From: Leptasterias polaris
Lineage: Eukaryota > Echinodermata > Asteroidea > Forcipulatida > Asteriidae
Assembly: GCA_037783415.1 (NCBI GenBank)
Contig: JAZGTN010000098.1
Coordinates: 496,001 to 560,000 of the forward strand
DNA: 64,000 bases
Direction: 5' to 3'
The notes beneath the pieces were generated by a model that made no database searches, was not told the origin of the DNA, and saw only the letters and a program-made list of their open reading frames with translations. Below are positions 24,901-36,699 of the stretch, piece by piece; positions within the stretch are counted from its first letter, which is position 1; each line of letters opens with the position of its first letter. A program made the translations under genes and the position numbers.

Positions 24901-27900
24901 TGCATCCGTCGTACCACCCACTCACAAGCCCCACCCCTGGGCGTGGTCTCTCTCCAACTTTTGACTTGTAGCAGTTCTCGTATACATCCCACATCATTCG
25001 GCAATTCTTGTTGGCTCTGGCACAAACTAGAGGGCGTGAGAAAAAGTACATGAGCCAGCCACACTTGCCAGGACCAACTCCAGCAACTAATTCTAATATC
25101 ACTTTTCTTGTTGAAAAATTAATTCTCTACAACTTACCATAAACTATGATAGCCTAATCTGAAACCTCTTTTATACCCCTTCCGTTGTTGTTAAGTCAAC
25201 GGCCGTTTAGATATTAACAGAATGAATAGTATTTTGACCTGTGCATACACAAACAGCCGTTGTTTTTGTCGCTTGGCAATCATAGCTGCCTGTCAACTAT
25301 GGCACGCCAAAGCGGAATTTATTCAACCCTGCACGGAAACTGCGGCAACATAAAAAATACCGCAACATTAAAAAAACAACTCAACATTAAACAATTATAT
25401 TCAACAATTTTACAAGTTTTTGTCAACAGCAATATTTATTGTCCAACATTTACAAAAACTTGTCAACATTTTTAAAAACATGCATCAACATGCGGATTTC
25501 ATTCAACCCTGGACGGCAGCTGCAACAACATTTCAAATAAAACACCACAACATTTAAAACAAACATTCAACAACTTTATAAGCTGTTTCAATAGTAACAT
25601 TAACCGTTCAACATAACAAACAAAAATGAGGCAATTAGTTCTTTCAAAAACATATGCCATGTGGGAAAAAACATGTGTCAACATTGAAAACAAAATATGC
25701 GCAACCCCGGGGGAAAAAATATTTGTCAACATTTAAAAAAAAATATTTGTTCTGATTAATTAACTAGAAAGTACATGTCAACATTGCCAAAACTACCTAC
25801 TACTTGTTGACAAATATATGTGCCAACCCATCCTGCTACAAAATTCACCTAAACATACGTGTTAACATTTCGTCCAAAAATATGTGTCAACCCTACCCGA
25901 TGAAAAATATATGCCAACATTCACGTGACCGCCGCGACGGAGTACATGCGCGAAGTATGCTGCGCTGCACCCGGCAGTCAACGTTTCCATGGCGGTATCT
26001 CAATTCCGGTTATCTCTGCGCAAGCGCAATCGTACAGCAGCTGTAGTCTGGATACCAGACCTGACGTATCTGAATACGGTCGACGAAACGAAGATTTTGA
26101 GTCGACTTCATTGATCTCCATTATAGTGGAGATCAATGGTCGACGTCGTAAGGGGATTTTTGGAACCAGACTAAAGCTGCTGCAACCTCATTCCGCCGAG
26201 GTAATCGAACTCGTTGGTCCGTGAATCTTGATATATCTTTTTTACAATTATTGCCATGTGTTTTCACATAAATGGGAATTTTGATATATATTTTCCAAAA
26301 TGTTGGCATATATTGTTCACATGGTTGACACATTTTGTTACAACAATGTTGACAAATATTCTTTTGAAATGTTGACATGTATTTTTACGTGAATGTTGAC
26401 AGCTATTTTTACAAAATTTTGAGATATATTTTATGCGGGTTGAAGCATATTTTGTAAAATGTTGACCCATGTTTTTCATCACGTTGACACAATTAAAATT
26501 TGTTGCCACTAATTTTGTAAATGTTGAACAGTGTAAATACTACTGTTGACGTACATTGCAAAGTAGTTGAGGTTGTTGTTATGTTGTGATATATTTTTTT
26601 ATGTTGCCGCAGGTTCTGTGCAGGGTTGAATAAATTCCGCTTTGGCGTGCCATAGTCAACAATGTTTCTCTTTGTCAGAGTGCTGCTGTACCTTTTCCAA
26701 CAAAGTCACCAAGATTGATATTCATTGGTGGTATAGGTGCACCATTTTGTAGAAAAATGCCTTTGTTGTATCAGTTGTTTGTAAAGTTTAGAGAAGGTTG
26801 TGGTGCGGGTTTGCTGAAATTTCACAATGGTAATAACTAATATACCGTATGATTTTATGCGTAATATAGGTCTATGTCCCCTAGAAAAGGTTACAGAAAG
26901 TAGCTAAATTATGTTTTTTTCTTATTATGAGTGATACATTTTCCCAACATTGTGCCCCTCCTGCTGTGTGTTATTACATTTTTAACGCTGCATCACAACA
27001 CGCAAAGAAAATAAAAAAATAAAAATAATTACGGTAGAACATTAAGTATAACCACTAAAATGCATAGGAACAAAAATAGTAGAACGGAAGGAGAACCAGA
27101 AAACGGGTTCCCCTCAACCCCTTTTTAAATTTCCGTTAGGGGAACCTACAGAACACGGTGCCAGTAGGTGATTTCTAAGTAACTGAGTAAAAGAGTGAAG
27201 GCTAAAAGCACTGGTATATTTTACTCCAGAGGGGATCGCATCCTACAGCTTGGGAAAATATAAACAAAAGAGAGTGATGAGCAGCATTTACTCTCGCCCT
27301 TTTGTGTTGAAATTTCACTACACCAGTTAACAACGACAATAGCAATTGAGAAACCAGATGTTATACTAGCATTAATACAACAAACTCGCAAGAAAATGGA
27401 TCCTGATATTTAACAATGGAAATCCCAACTGAATACATCAGACTTAATAACACTTTTCTTTGCCAGAAATATTTAAAGCCCTTCTAGGGAGACCTAGACA
27501 AAACAGGAAATGCCGTGATCTGCCAAAACTCTCTCCAAATTGTCTTGTTGATATTTTGATAAGGCGGAGCACCGTACAGGTACTATACTCAAGTAATGGC
27601 AAACTAAAAAATATAAATAATAGATCAAACCTGAACCACAACCCTTCTCTAAACTTTACAAACGTCTGATTTATATCAAAGGCAATATAAAATAACAACA
27701 AAGGCAGTATTTTGCAAAATGTCGCTTATAAAAATGAATTCCTCTTGACGACTTTATTGGAAAAGGTACAGCAGCACTCCGACAAAGAGAAACATAGTTG
27801 AAATGCAACATGTTGCCAAGTGACAAATACAAAGGCTTTTTCAGTAAGCACAACTCAAATCCTACTCTCCGTGTAAACATTATGGGCTTTAAAATTGTAC

Positions 27901-30900
27901 TATATAAACGGCCGTTGACTTATCAATAACGGAAGAGGCTAAGAGGTTTCAAATTTTACGGTGAATATCTTTCGAACTTTTTTAGTAATCTAGTTTTTTG
28001 AAAAGGCTATATGGTAGGTTGTGGTTTATTTGCTTTACTAGAATTACTCCCTCGAGTTGGTACCATGTGAAATTTCAGCCCCTGGCTCATGGACTAAAAG
28101 ACGACACGAAAGAAGTCAACATGTTAAAAAGAAGCTACGTATGAATTTGTTACAGGCTGGGAATAATAATTAACTTATGTGAATATCTGAAACAAATTTA
28201 CCCTCATTCTAAACACAGAATACTCTACACTATTGTCATTACAAAATATTTTCAATTAAATATATTTTATTATGTCTACCTGCTTCAATGATGTCAACGT
28301 GGAACCCTCGTACCGTTCCAGACAAATCATGACTGTACGAAGGAGAAGAGGAGAGGGGGGGGGGGGGAGAGGGGAGAGAAAATTAATTATTTGATTTGTA
28401 AACTTGCTCCGTATCCATTTAATTATTCATTTTTCAATTCATTATTTATTTTTTCTCAATCAGTTCTAGATTGTCTTTTGATACAAATAATTGTTCTAAA
28501 TTTGTTTATTGCTCCCTTTTTTACCAATATTAAAATAAATGTCGGTTTGAATCAGGCTTTAACCTAGCCTTTTGACAAGGCCATCGTGGACAGCTTTGTA
28601 AACAGTGGAGCGACTGGAACGAGAGACCACGCGCGCGAGCCGAGTGGCGAAGCCACGAGGGCCTTTTCCAACTTGTTTGCGGTTTTTGTGATGAATTATT
28701 CATGAAGTATGAAACGTGCGTTATGCACTTCTGATTGGTTTGGACTTTTGCTACCGTTTCGGGTAGCAAAAGTCGAGATTATAAAGAAACACATAAGAAA
28801 CCGCAAACAAGTTGGAAAAGGCCCTCGTGGCTTCGCCACTCGCGTGCGTGGTCTCCCATTTCAGTCGCTTGGGATCGCGGCTCCAAGCCACGAAGGCCTT
28901 GACAAAAGGCTAGCTTTAACCAGGCATTTATTTATTGATTGATTTTTAAAACTTTTTTTGGGGGGGAGTCGAACAATTCAGATTTTTTTGAGGGGCGTAT
29001 AATTAAATATGAAAAAAGTACATCGGCGCGTAAGCAACGCCCGTCGCGCAACGACGCAGGGGGGAGTTATACATTTTTTGAAAATGCAGGCCTCTCATGC
29101 CTCTCTTGTTAAAGGCTTTCTTACTGCATGACGCCCTTTAGAACTTACATATATTCCAAATTGCTGTTGTCATGCCCAATTGCGAACACCCAGATCTTGG
29201 AAGCATCGTCTAGTTTTGGGGGAAAAAAGGTAAACAAAAAAAGGAATCTTTCTCGCCACAAAATATTATAGGCATTATACAAAATAAAAGACAAAACGAG
29301 TTTTTTCTTGTTGTTTTATCTTGTTGTTTTATCTGACTTTTTAAGATAATGGCGTGGATGCAAGCCGTCTAATTAAAACTTTGAAATCAAGCTTGTTTCA
29401 TTATAAGTACAATGATAAAGTAAACATTCCCATTGTTTAAATTAGGTTTTGTTGATTTATGTGTTCATTTATTTTGAGGAATAATCTTTATAAAGGATTA
29501 ACTTTTCAAAAAATTAAAAATAAAAATCTTAATAGCTTTTAAAAAACAAGGATTCTTTTTCGACACTGGACGTGCGGCACTATATATGAATAAAACCCTC
29601 CCCTCATCCAATAAATTGATGGATTTAAGGGTGCTGGGGCACATATTCAGTTAAACAAATCAACTGGGATGGGATGGGGGGGCACTTAATTGGTCTTTTG
29701 CACCCCCACCACTTCCATTCCTGATCGTCCAAGTCGAATTCCTTCATTTTGCAATATTTACTATCTATGGGTTTTGAGGCATTGCATGGTGAGGTATCAC
29801 AGTGTATATTATTTTGGTATGCGGTAACACCATGTGTATATCTACTTGCTGGGTAGATTTGTTCTCAAGAGAACTTGTCTTGCTATATATACTGCCGCGG
29901 AGTACATTCGGAATTTGGGAGACTTCTCCAGTTCTGGAAAGAACTGTCCTGCTTATTGACTACTACCTGGGCGGGAGGTAGGAAATCGGCCGGGACTACT
30001 ACTTTCGCTATGTGGATCGAAGGGACTTATTCTCGTTGTTTACTTATATATATAAAAATTGCTTCGTGAGACAGTAATATTTTTTGCTTTTAATAAAACA
30101 TTACCGTATTTGATTAAGGATCGAAAAATAAAGCCTATATGCTCGATCTGGTCACGATTCTCCGTACTACAGTAATGGTCACTCCCCCGTCATGGAGAAG
30201 AACACATCCCACCACGTTGTCATATGTATCACCCTTAAATGTAATAAAAACCTTAAATGCTATAACAACCATAAATGTAATAAAAATCTACCATAAATAT
30301 AATAACAACCTTAAATGGTATAAAATCAACAATAAATGTAATAAACCCATCAACCATAAATGTAATAACAAGAAACCATAAATGTAATAATCAGTTCTGT
30401 TTTTATTAAATTTTTCACCCAATGTTCTGTGCAAATATGTGTTTGTGTGTATCTCTCAATATTTATCTAAGTCAGTAAAATAGGTTTAAAGCAATATCGG
30501 GACGCGTAAAAATTACGAATGTACAACATCCTTTCAGGAATGACCAAAATATGAGTACAAAACAAAAACAGTTCACAGTGAAATATGAGCCGCCGCCTTG
30601 CTGCGATTAGTGTTAACGCCTCCCGAATGTTTTATTTTATCTTTTTATTTTATTATTATTATTATATACCTATATCTATTTTATTTATATATATATATAT
30701 TTTTTATTTTATTTTTTATTTGGGGGGGGGGGGGGGGGGGGGGTGAAAACCTATAATATTTTTTAGTCAGGGGGATGAGGAATCACAGGAAAGGAGACGG
30801 GGGCAGACAAATTGTAGTTGGGGTTACGTGGATGGGGAGCGAGGGGAACATAGGGCATCTTACTTCCACATGTTGATATTGGCAAATCTACCAAAATGGG

Positions 30901-31772
30901 TAAATGCACATATTTCGATCCAAACTAAGTACTTTACCTCCCCCCGTAAAAAAAAAAAATTAATAAATAAATAAAATCAACGAGTCTTCTTTTTAAACGC
31001 GTTTGATTGGACAATATGTATCTAGCAGAAAATTTTACATATATACATAAGTGAATAAATTATATCAGGAAACTGCGGGATTGTCAAGTTCCTATCCCGC
31101 TGCGCGGCATTTGGTGCAGTGCAAAAAAAATTGTGACGTTAAGCGATGGGACTGAACATAAAAGGACTCTGCAGGGGATTGGGACTTGAGTCAAGTCTAG
31201 TTGGCATAGGTTTCATGGGGGTGTGAGCACGAGGACACGGGGCGCATGTTTACGACTAGTATACTGTTGTCACATGATTATTACATTAAATTTTATGATT
31301 TTCATTGTATTCATGATGGTTATTACATTTATGGTTGATTTTTATTACATTTATGGTTGATGGGTTTATTACAATTATTGTTGATTTTATAACATTTAAG
31401 GTTGTTATTATATTTATGGTTGATTTTTATTACATTTATGGTTGTTATAGCATTTAAGGTTTTTATTACATTTAAGGGTGATACAGTCATACTGCATTGC
31501 ATGACTACACCCAAACCCGACTCATTCTTTTGAGAGCGTATTTTTACCATAAGCCTACCTGTATCTCCTACGGTGCCTTGTACCTGACCAGTAAACGCCA
31601 TTGTCCCGGGTCGAGCTAATGCTATCGCTGAAAACACCAATGCAATAACAGCCACTACTCCAATAAGAACTACAGCTACAGTTTGGAACCGAGGGTTTGA
31701 TGAAGACATTTTGTTCGAGTGAAATAACTCAGCGTCCATGCGATCGTAACTGGGCTCGCCAGTTTCAGTCAT
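21959..31772 (-). CDS. Single-pass membrane protein with extracellular solute-binding (SBP_bac_3-like) domain, copy A
   Basis: Exons are 31772-31559, 29209-29149, 28332-28280, 25026-24898, 24188-23995, 23293-23216 and 22290-22077 (214, 61, 53, 129, 194, 78 and 214 nt). All junctions are GT-AG and the phases join. A tentative last exon at 22008-21959 gives 330 codons, but its intron would be only 68 nt and its acceptor is weak. Residues 1-30 are polar, 31-53 are a hydrophobic anchor (VAVVLIGVVAVIALVFSAIA), and the rest should be extracellular (type II). The ectodomain follows the family-3 solute-binding pattern: RGFHVDIIEA near 101-110, ERAVSVSFTKPF at 159-170, NDLTGKTIGFLGG at 191-203, and EAVNNQEVDALFA across the exon 6/7 join. 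These match the fold shared by bacterial amino-acid-binding proteins and the ligand cores of ionotropic glutamate receptors. No pore segments (M1-M3) are present, so it is not a channel. The ligand is unknown, with an amino acid or similar small molecule a guess. Introns are packed with transposons. Confidence 0.75.
22680..22785. repeat. GC-rich short tandem repeat (CCGTCGTGCGTCGT-type)
   Basis: About 105 bases are made of CCGTCG, TGCGTCG and TCCGTCGCC blocks in irregular order. The tract lies in the intron between exons 6 and 7 of copy A. A minus-strand open frame of RRVTDD/RRTTGD repeats is an artefact of it. Confidence 0.85.
23377..23710. mobile_element. TTAA-flanked MITE, 334 bp, diverged
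   Basis: TTAA at 23373-23376 and 23711-23714 brackets a diverged relative of the 8493-8870 element. It shares GATTTGCACATAACT, a TTTGAAAACAGTG region, and the GTGGATACTGGTCTTTGACAATGACCAAT end with the copy at 47075-47584. It lies ~80 bp upstream of exon 6 of copy A, inside intron 5. Confidence 0.8.
24290..24600. repeat. One arm of a CT-rich inverted-repeat element
   Basis: CCCCTCTCTCTCTCTTTATT, GACTGCTTCTGTT, TGTTGTGTTGTCATTTAGCCTTCGA and GAAACGTCTGGCCATTAA match the right arm of the element at 41475-41892. The tail CCTTTTGGGCGTTGTAAGCAGTTTGCAA also has complements at 41475 and 50180. The other arm is absent here. Confidence 0.65.
25069..28063. mobile_element. Large inverted-repeat element (~380-bp arms), interrupted by a foldback element
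   Basis: Left-arm pieces 25069-25297 and 26655-26830 are the reverse complement of the right arm 27630-28063. Examples are AAACGGCCGTTGACTTA with CAACGGAAG, and ATGTTTCTCTTTGTC-GAGTGCTGCTGTACCTTTTCCAA on both sides. The left arm is split exactly by the foldback element at 25298. The right arm preserves the uninterrupted sequence, so insertion order is clear. The loop (26830-27630) has no transposase. The element fills most of intron 3 of copy A. A solo arm lies at 37974-38226. Confidence 0.75.
25298..26654. mobile_element. Foldback element 2 (1357 bp), perfect 6-bp TSD
   Basis: The ends are TATGGCACGCCAAAGCGGAA and its complement. The TSD GTCAAC lies at 25292-25297 and 26655-26660. The arms continue for several hundred bases as degenerate ~30-40-bp units of the type TGTCAACATTTTTAAAAACA, in opposite orientation on the two sides. 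The centre (about 25925-26220) is GC-richer, unique, and contains a short perfect palindrome CATTGATCTCCAT-TATA-type around 26110-26135. No transposase is encoded. Confidence 0.85.
28565..28912. mobile_element. Mutator-like MITE (348 bp) with 9-bp TSD
   Basis: The ends are TAGCCTTTTGACAAGGCC and the near-complement, with the perfect 9-bp repeat GCTTTAACC on each side (28556-28564 and 28913-28921). Arms of ~115 bp include CCACGAGGGCCTTTTCCAAC on both sides. A second internal hairpin is TTGCTACC-GTTTCGGGTAGCAA. A 9-bp TSD with long terminal inverted repeats (TIRs) is typical of Mutator-like elements. It lies in intron 2 of copy A. Confidence 0.8.
30225..31485. mobile_element. Foldback element 3 (1261 bp), perfect 6-bp TSD
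   Basis: The ends are TGTATCACCCTTAAATGTAA and its complement, with the TSD GTCATA (30219-30224 and 31486-31491). The arms are tandem ACCATAAATGTAATAA-type units (30235-30390) mirrored at 31275-31475. The ~900-bp centre holds a 22-base G run (30722-30743) and AT-rich sequence. It lies in intron 1 of copy A, ~70 bp from exon 1. Its terminus differs from the other foldback elements, so it may be a distinct family. Confidence 0.8.
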
Positions 31773-34700
31773 GACTATACGTGCAAAGGCTCATGTCACT
31801 GCAATCATAGAGAAAGGACCACGGAATCGAGAACTACCTTTTAACTGGTTAGGCCTATATTCACCCGATAGGGAAAGCTCAGTTGTTCAGTGAAGAATAA
31901 ATTGGGACAATGCCACGTATTACTACGAAGGAAATGGTAAAGCAAGAATTACCAGAACAATATGCAAAGTTCAGCCAACCGTAGCAATGGCCCACATTAT
32001 TATAATAATATTTCGCGACCATTGAATTTATTATAGAACCATTTCGTTGAAAGGTATGAGGCGCCAAGTGTAAACTTGATATTTAACGCAATTATTTACA
32101 AATAATTCATTATATAATATATAATTCATTATTTAACCATTATTTAATCTTTATTTACAAATAATCAGTTTTGCACCACACAATTGTTTATATATAATCG
32201 TATGAAAGCTTTCATTATATATATATAATCTTAAACACAATTTCATTATTTACAAATAATGTCGACGGATAGATTTTTATATATAAATAATTAACTTTGC
32301 ACATGCAATTATATGTATATAATTTCTGGACAACTTTCATTATATATATATAATTTAACGGATCATTACACTTATATATAAATAATGACGACTGACAAAA
32401 TTTATATGTAAATAATTTATTTTACACATGCAATGATATAATAAATAATTGTTAGGCAGCTTTCATTATATACATATAATTTTGCGGATCATTATACTTA
32501 TATATAAATAATATCGGCTGAAAAAATTTATTTGTAAATAATGAATTTTGAACCACACATTTATATATAAATAAGGAAAACTATTACTTTACAACTAAGC
32601 GAACGAGGCTATGATATACTAAATAATGACTTTGCGTTGCTTTCATTTATATAAATAATTGTGTAGTATGTAAATTAAGTGGTTAGCCACGCCCCAATAC
32701 TCTAAATATTCACATCAAAACACAGTCTAGTCTACTACACGATCAGACTTCATGACTTACAGTCATGCGTACAGTTAGTACATTTTGTACAGTAATGTAC
32801 ACGTACATGTGTACAGTCAACTGTCGTTTCATGATGGGTTTCGTGCGGTAGCCATTTAAAATCCTCGGTTAGGTTACAGTTACAAAACTTGACAAATTTA
32901 GCTCTTTAGAGAACATTCCTCTATCAACAGTGCCCACATACATCACCACCCGAGAAGGAGACCAATTTAGTTCAATGACTTTTTGGTAAGTTACGTTATA
33001 AAATGTTATTCTTGATGGTAGCTACGTAGTTTACTTCATTTCAAATGACGGATAAGTGACCGATAAACTTAGTGCTGCATCTAATTCGTGAAAACAATGT
33101 TGTTGTTTTTTCCCCAATAACTGATGAAGATTTGCTATAATTACACTTCTTGGCATTAATAAATCGGATAATGTTTGTCGAGTAGGACCTGTTTGGTTGA
33201 ATTTTGTTGTTAATTGACAGTCACCAAAGTTGTGCACTGTTTTTTTTATAATCCTACCCAATATTGTGTTTTATTAGTTAACAGTGACTGAGTAACACAA
33301 CACTCTATACACGAGAATCGGAAACTTACGTCCATCGTTTTGGGCGCCAGTTGTCTTTCCCAAAGGTTGCGTGCGATATCATGACAAACATTCACACGAT
33401 GACATTTCGCGTTCCCAACGTCCCTCGTTTTCGTGAGATCGCTACGTATTGGGTCAAAGGTCATCATTGGTTATTTATTAGTTCGCTGGTTCTCTGTCGG
33501 TGTCCCGTTTAATGTTACGTAAATGCGTTTAGGGTACCATCGATCGTTTTCTCGGCGCGATATTTCTGCTTTTTCGTGCGAATTCTCAGTTTCCTGACGA
33601 ACTCCGATAATGAATGTAGCGGAAAGTGTTTTGTCAGAGATGGCAAGTGGAAATACCAATCCTAAAACAAAGGTAACTTAACATAATTTGCAACACGAAC
33701 ATTTCTTCCACCGACGCCATTTTAACGGAGGAAGGAATGCTCGAACCAACAAACGACATTTCTCCCGCTGCGCATGCGTGATCGTTGTGTGATCGCGTGG
33801 GACCTTGGTATCTTAAACGTGCGTCGTTTCACACGACCGATCTTGGCGATTCTAAACAGGGATGAGATTTTTGGAGGAGGTCTTGATCCCGGTTGTTTAT
33901 AACGCGGGTCCCAGGTAATTTCATCACACGGATTCCTTTCACACGACGCAAATTTGCGATTTCATGACACCGATGCGATTTCGTTGCAAACGACCATCGT
34001 TTAGAGCGCTCGTGTGAAACGGGCTCAAGTCTGTAGTATTAATAATTAACAGATTAAATTTAAAGTTCCATTTGCTGAATAGGCTGATTATGCTGATGCA
34101 CTGTATTTTTGTAATACACTGTTCTTTTGAATAATTTGTTGGTGTATTTTCTTTTCAAGTAATGTTTTTACTATTTAGATTTGTTATTAATTTTAACAAC
34201 TAAATATGAATAAAGTAGTAATATTTTTCTGAAGGAAAATACATTATGTGATTCTGACTTCTTACATTAAATGCAATGGAATTACATAAATTAAAACAGG
34301 GGGCAGTAGTGAGTGACAAACTAGTGGTGATGTGTATTACATGTGTACTCATTGTTGCATCAACAAAACGTCAGTGGGCTACCAGTACCACCATGTCGAG
34401 GGCTTTGCTTGAGGATTGGACTAGTAGTAGTACAGTAGTATTCATCAACTTTGTTTAACACTCATTGTTTTATTTTATCTGTTTTTAAGGATGCATATGC
34501 ACAGTTGGAGGAGAGACTTTTGTTTTAGAACCACCTCGACACAAGGCTAAGTTGGTCTCCAACGGGACAAAAGGGTACTTGAAAACTGCATAAATATATA
34601 AGGTAGGTCCCTATGAATTACAATAAAACTGTTCATTTATCAAAACGTTTAGACTGACTACCCATAGTCTAGAACTGGGTACTTTTTAATAACATTACTT

Positions 34701-35324
34701 TCCACAATTTACAAGACATCCGACACTAATAAGTGGTGAACTGGAGCCTGGAGGGCCAAAGACAATCCCATGTTGACATTTGTTATTATTTTCAAGGAGG
34801 AAGAGGAAGAAAAATCTTAAAAGGTAGTTGGAAAAAATATCATAAAACCATCCAATCCCGTAAAAAGTAAAACTTTTGTTTGTTTGAAATACAATGATCA
34901 TCCATATGGTGCTTAACTATGGAGAGTTGCATTGACTATTTGATTATACTGATATCAATACTCACAACATTAAACAATTTCTCATTTCAGTTACAAGGCA
35001 TACACGAATCTGCAGAGGCAATCACATTGTGAGAAAAACTTTGGTGTGATAACCAGTTTCTTCAAAGCAAAACCTGTCGTCGGCTCTTTTAAAAAAGGAT
35101 ACAAGAACTCGTCAGTAGAGGATATACCACCTGTGATTCAGCAGAATAAATATCACCTGTGATTATGTTGGTATAAACCAACTCTAACTGCAGGGAACGA
35201 TTTCATCCAGCAATTTTGCATAGCAAAATATTTAGACTGAACTTGTTTTGTGCACACTGAATGCTAATATTGAGTAGCAACTCCTGATTTTTGAGTAGCA
35301 ACTGATGCATTTTGTGTAGCAATA

Positions 35325-35482
35325 GACCGATCCATTAAGCCCCGCCTCCTTACGAGTTGACCAATCACAGCCGCGAAACCCGATCACCGTTAGTGCAAAG
35401 ATCACCAAACGGCTCAAATGGTGATCAGATTTCGCGGTTGTGATTGGTCAATGAGAAATGGGCGTGGCTTAATGGATCAGTG
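35325..35482. mobile_element. Hairpin MITE, ~158 bp
   Basis: GATCCATTAAGCCCCGCC and TTGACCAATCACAGCCGCGAAA at left match GGCGTGGCTTAATGGATC and TTTCGCGGTTGTGATTGGTCAA at right, giving ~60-bp arms around a short loop. It is nested inside the 5.9-kb foldback element. Confidence 0.7.
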
Positions 35483-36299
35483 TATTCGCTCTGCTATACA
35501 AGGGAAATCGTTCACTGAAATGTCAAAGTAACAGTTAGCAAACTGATGTCCTTATTTTGTTTGCCACTAAACAACAGCTGAAAAACATTAGACAAAGTTA
35601 GAAAACTCACCATTAGCACCATTAGCCTAACTGTAGGCAGATATAATGGTGTATCATGACTTAGTGTTTGAGATTATCAATATTGAGTGAGTCAACGTTT
35701 TTAATTTTTACATTAACGCTTTCCTCCAATTTTATGAGATGAGTTCATCGTTAACTTTTTCAATTTTGAGGAAAACAAATATATTTATAAGCACTGTCTT
35801 TGTATTGTTTTGCAAATCAAGGTTGTATACTTTTAGCTAATTGTTATTCCATTTTTAAGTGATTCAATTTGTGATAGATTCATTGTGCCACAGTATTACT
35901 TTTATTGCATCTTTTACTCTATTGTCAAAGTATGTTAGTTTAATTCTAAAAGAACAGTCATCCTACTCCAGAGTTCAGAAAGCAGAACTAATCTTTACAA
36001 ATGTCTTTGAGGACTGCCTCAAGGTTTGTTGATTTTTTAAAGTTGTGTATTCTTGAAGGTTCCAGTGTAAGGTATAATTTTTAGTTTCTAAGGTTATTTC
36101 TGTCGATTGTTGCTATTACTTTTATTTGAATAAAAAGTTTTATGTTTTATGAACTGATCGGTTTCCTTGACAAAAACAGTAAATAATATTGTTTACCCTT
36201 ACACCGATGTGCATTAAGCACTCCATACTTCCCCGAGTTCTATGAAAAAAATCCACAGGATTTGTTTTTTCATTTAAAAAGTATACGTGACGCCCCAGT

Positions 36300-36699
36300 T
36301 TTTTTTATTTAGCTCGTCTTCAGTACTTGATTCTCGCATAATAATAATAATAAAGACTTGTTATGCGCACATATCCACCCTGCTGGGTGTTCAAGGCGCA
36401 GTAAACCAAAAACAAACAAAAGAAACAGATCAACTAAATTATTCCTTGAAAACCTGTGACATAAGATAAGTTTTGAGAAGTGATTTAAATTTTGTGGTAC
36501 AAAGACATCAAAGATTATGTGGTAGAGTTCCAGATGCGTGGGGCGCAGCTGCAGAAAAAGACCTGTCACCCCAGGAGTGTTGAGACTTGGGTTCCTTGAG
36601 GAGAAGCATGGTACTGGATCGAAGATCCCTTGACGGAGTGTAAACTTGAAGTAGTTCTGAGATATAGTGGGGAGCCTTGCCGTTAAGTGCTTTGGACAA
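36300..36699 (-). pseudogene. 3' fragment of a CR1/L2-like non-LTR retrotransposon
   Basis: The minus strand encodes the typical C-terminal end of this LINE group: KALNGKAPHYISELL, YTPSRDLRSS and GDRSFSAAAP, ending near LPHNLR. It then reads into a 3' tail (GCGCCTTGAACACCC, GGGTGGATATGTGCGCAT) and a (TTA)n end at 36341-36358. The reading frame breaks after this point. The tail is shared with the SINE at 50630-50996. It is truncated at its 5' side and lies inside the 5.9-kb element. Confidence 0.8.

Noticed and set aside
25298..26654. CRISPR-like array of spaced repeats
   Set aside because: Units are degenerate, spacers irregular, arms mirror each other, and the DNA is animal.
21959..31772. 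Ionotropic glutamate receptor gene
   Set aside because: The ligand-binding-like core continues without M1-M3 pore segments and the protein ends soon after the second lobe.
21959..31772. Bacterial contamination as source of the solute-binding domain
   Set aside because: It is split into at least seven exons with proper GT-AG borders and consistent phases, with introns full of the same transposons as the rest of the window.
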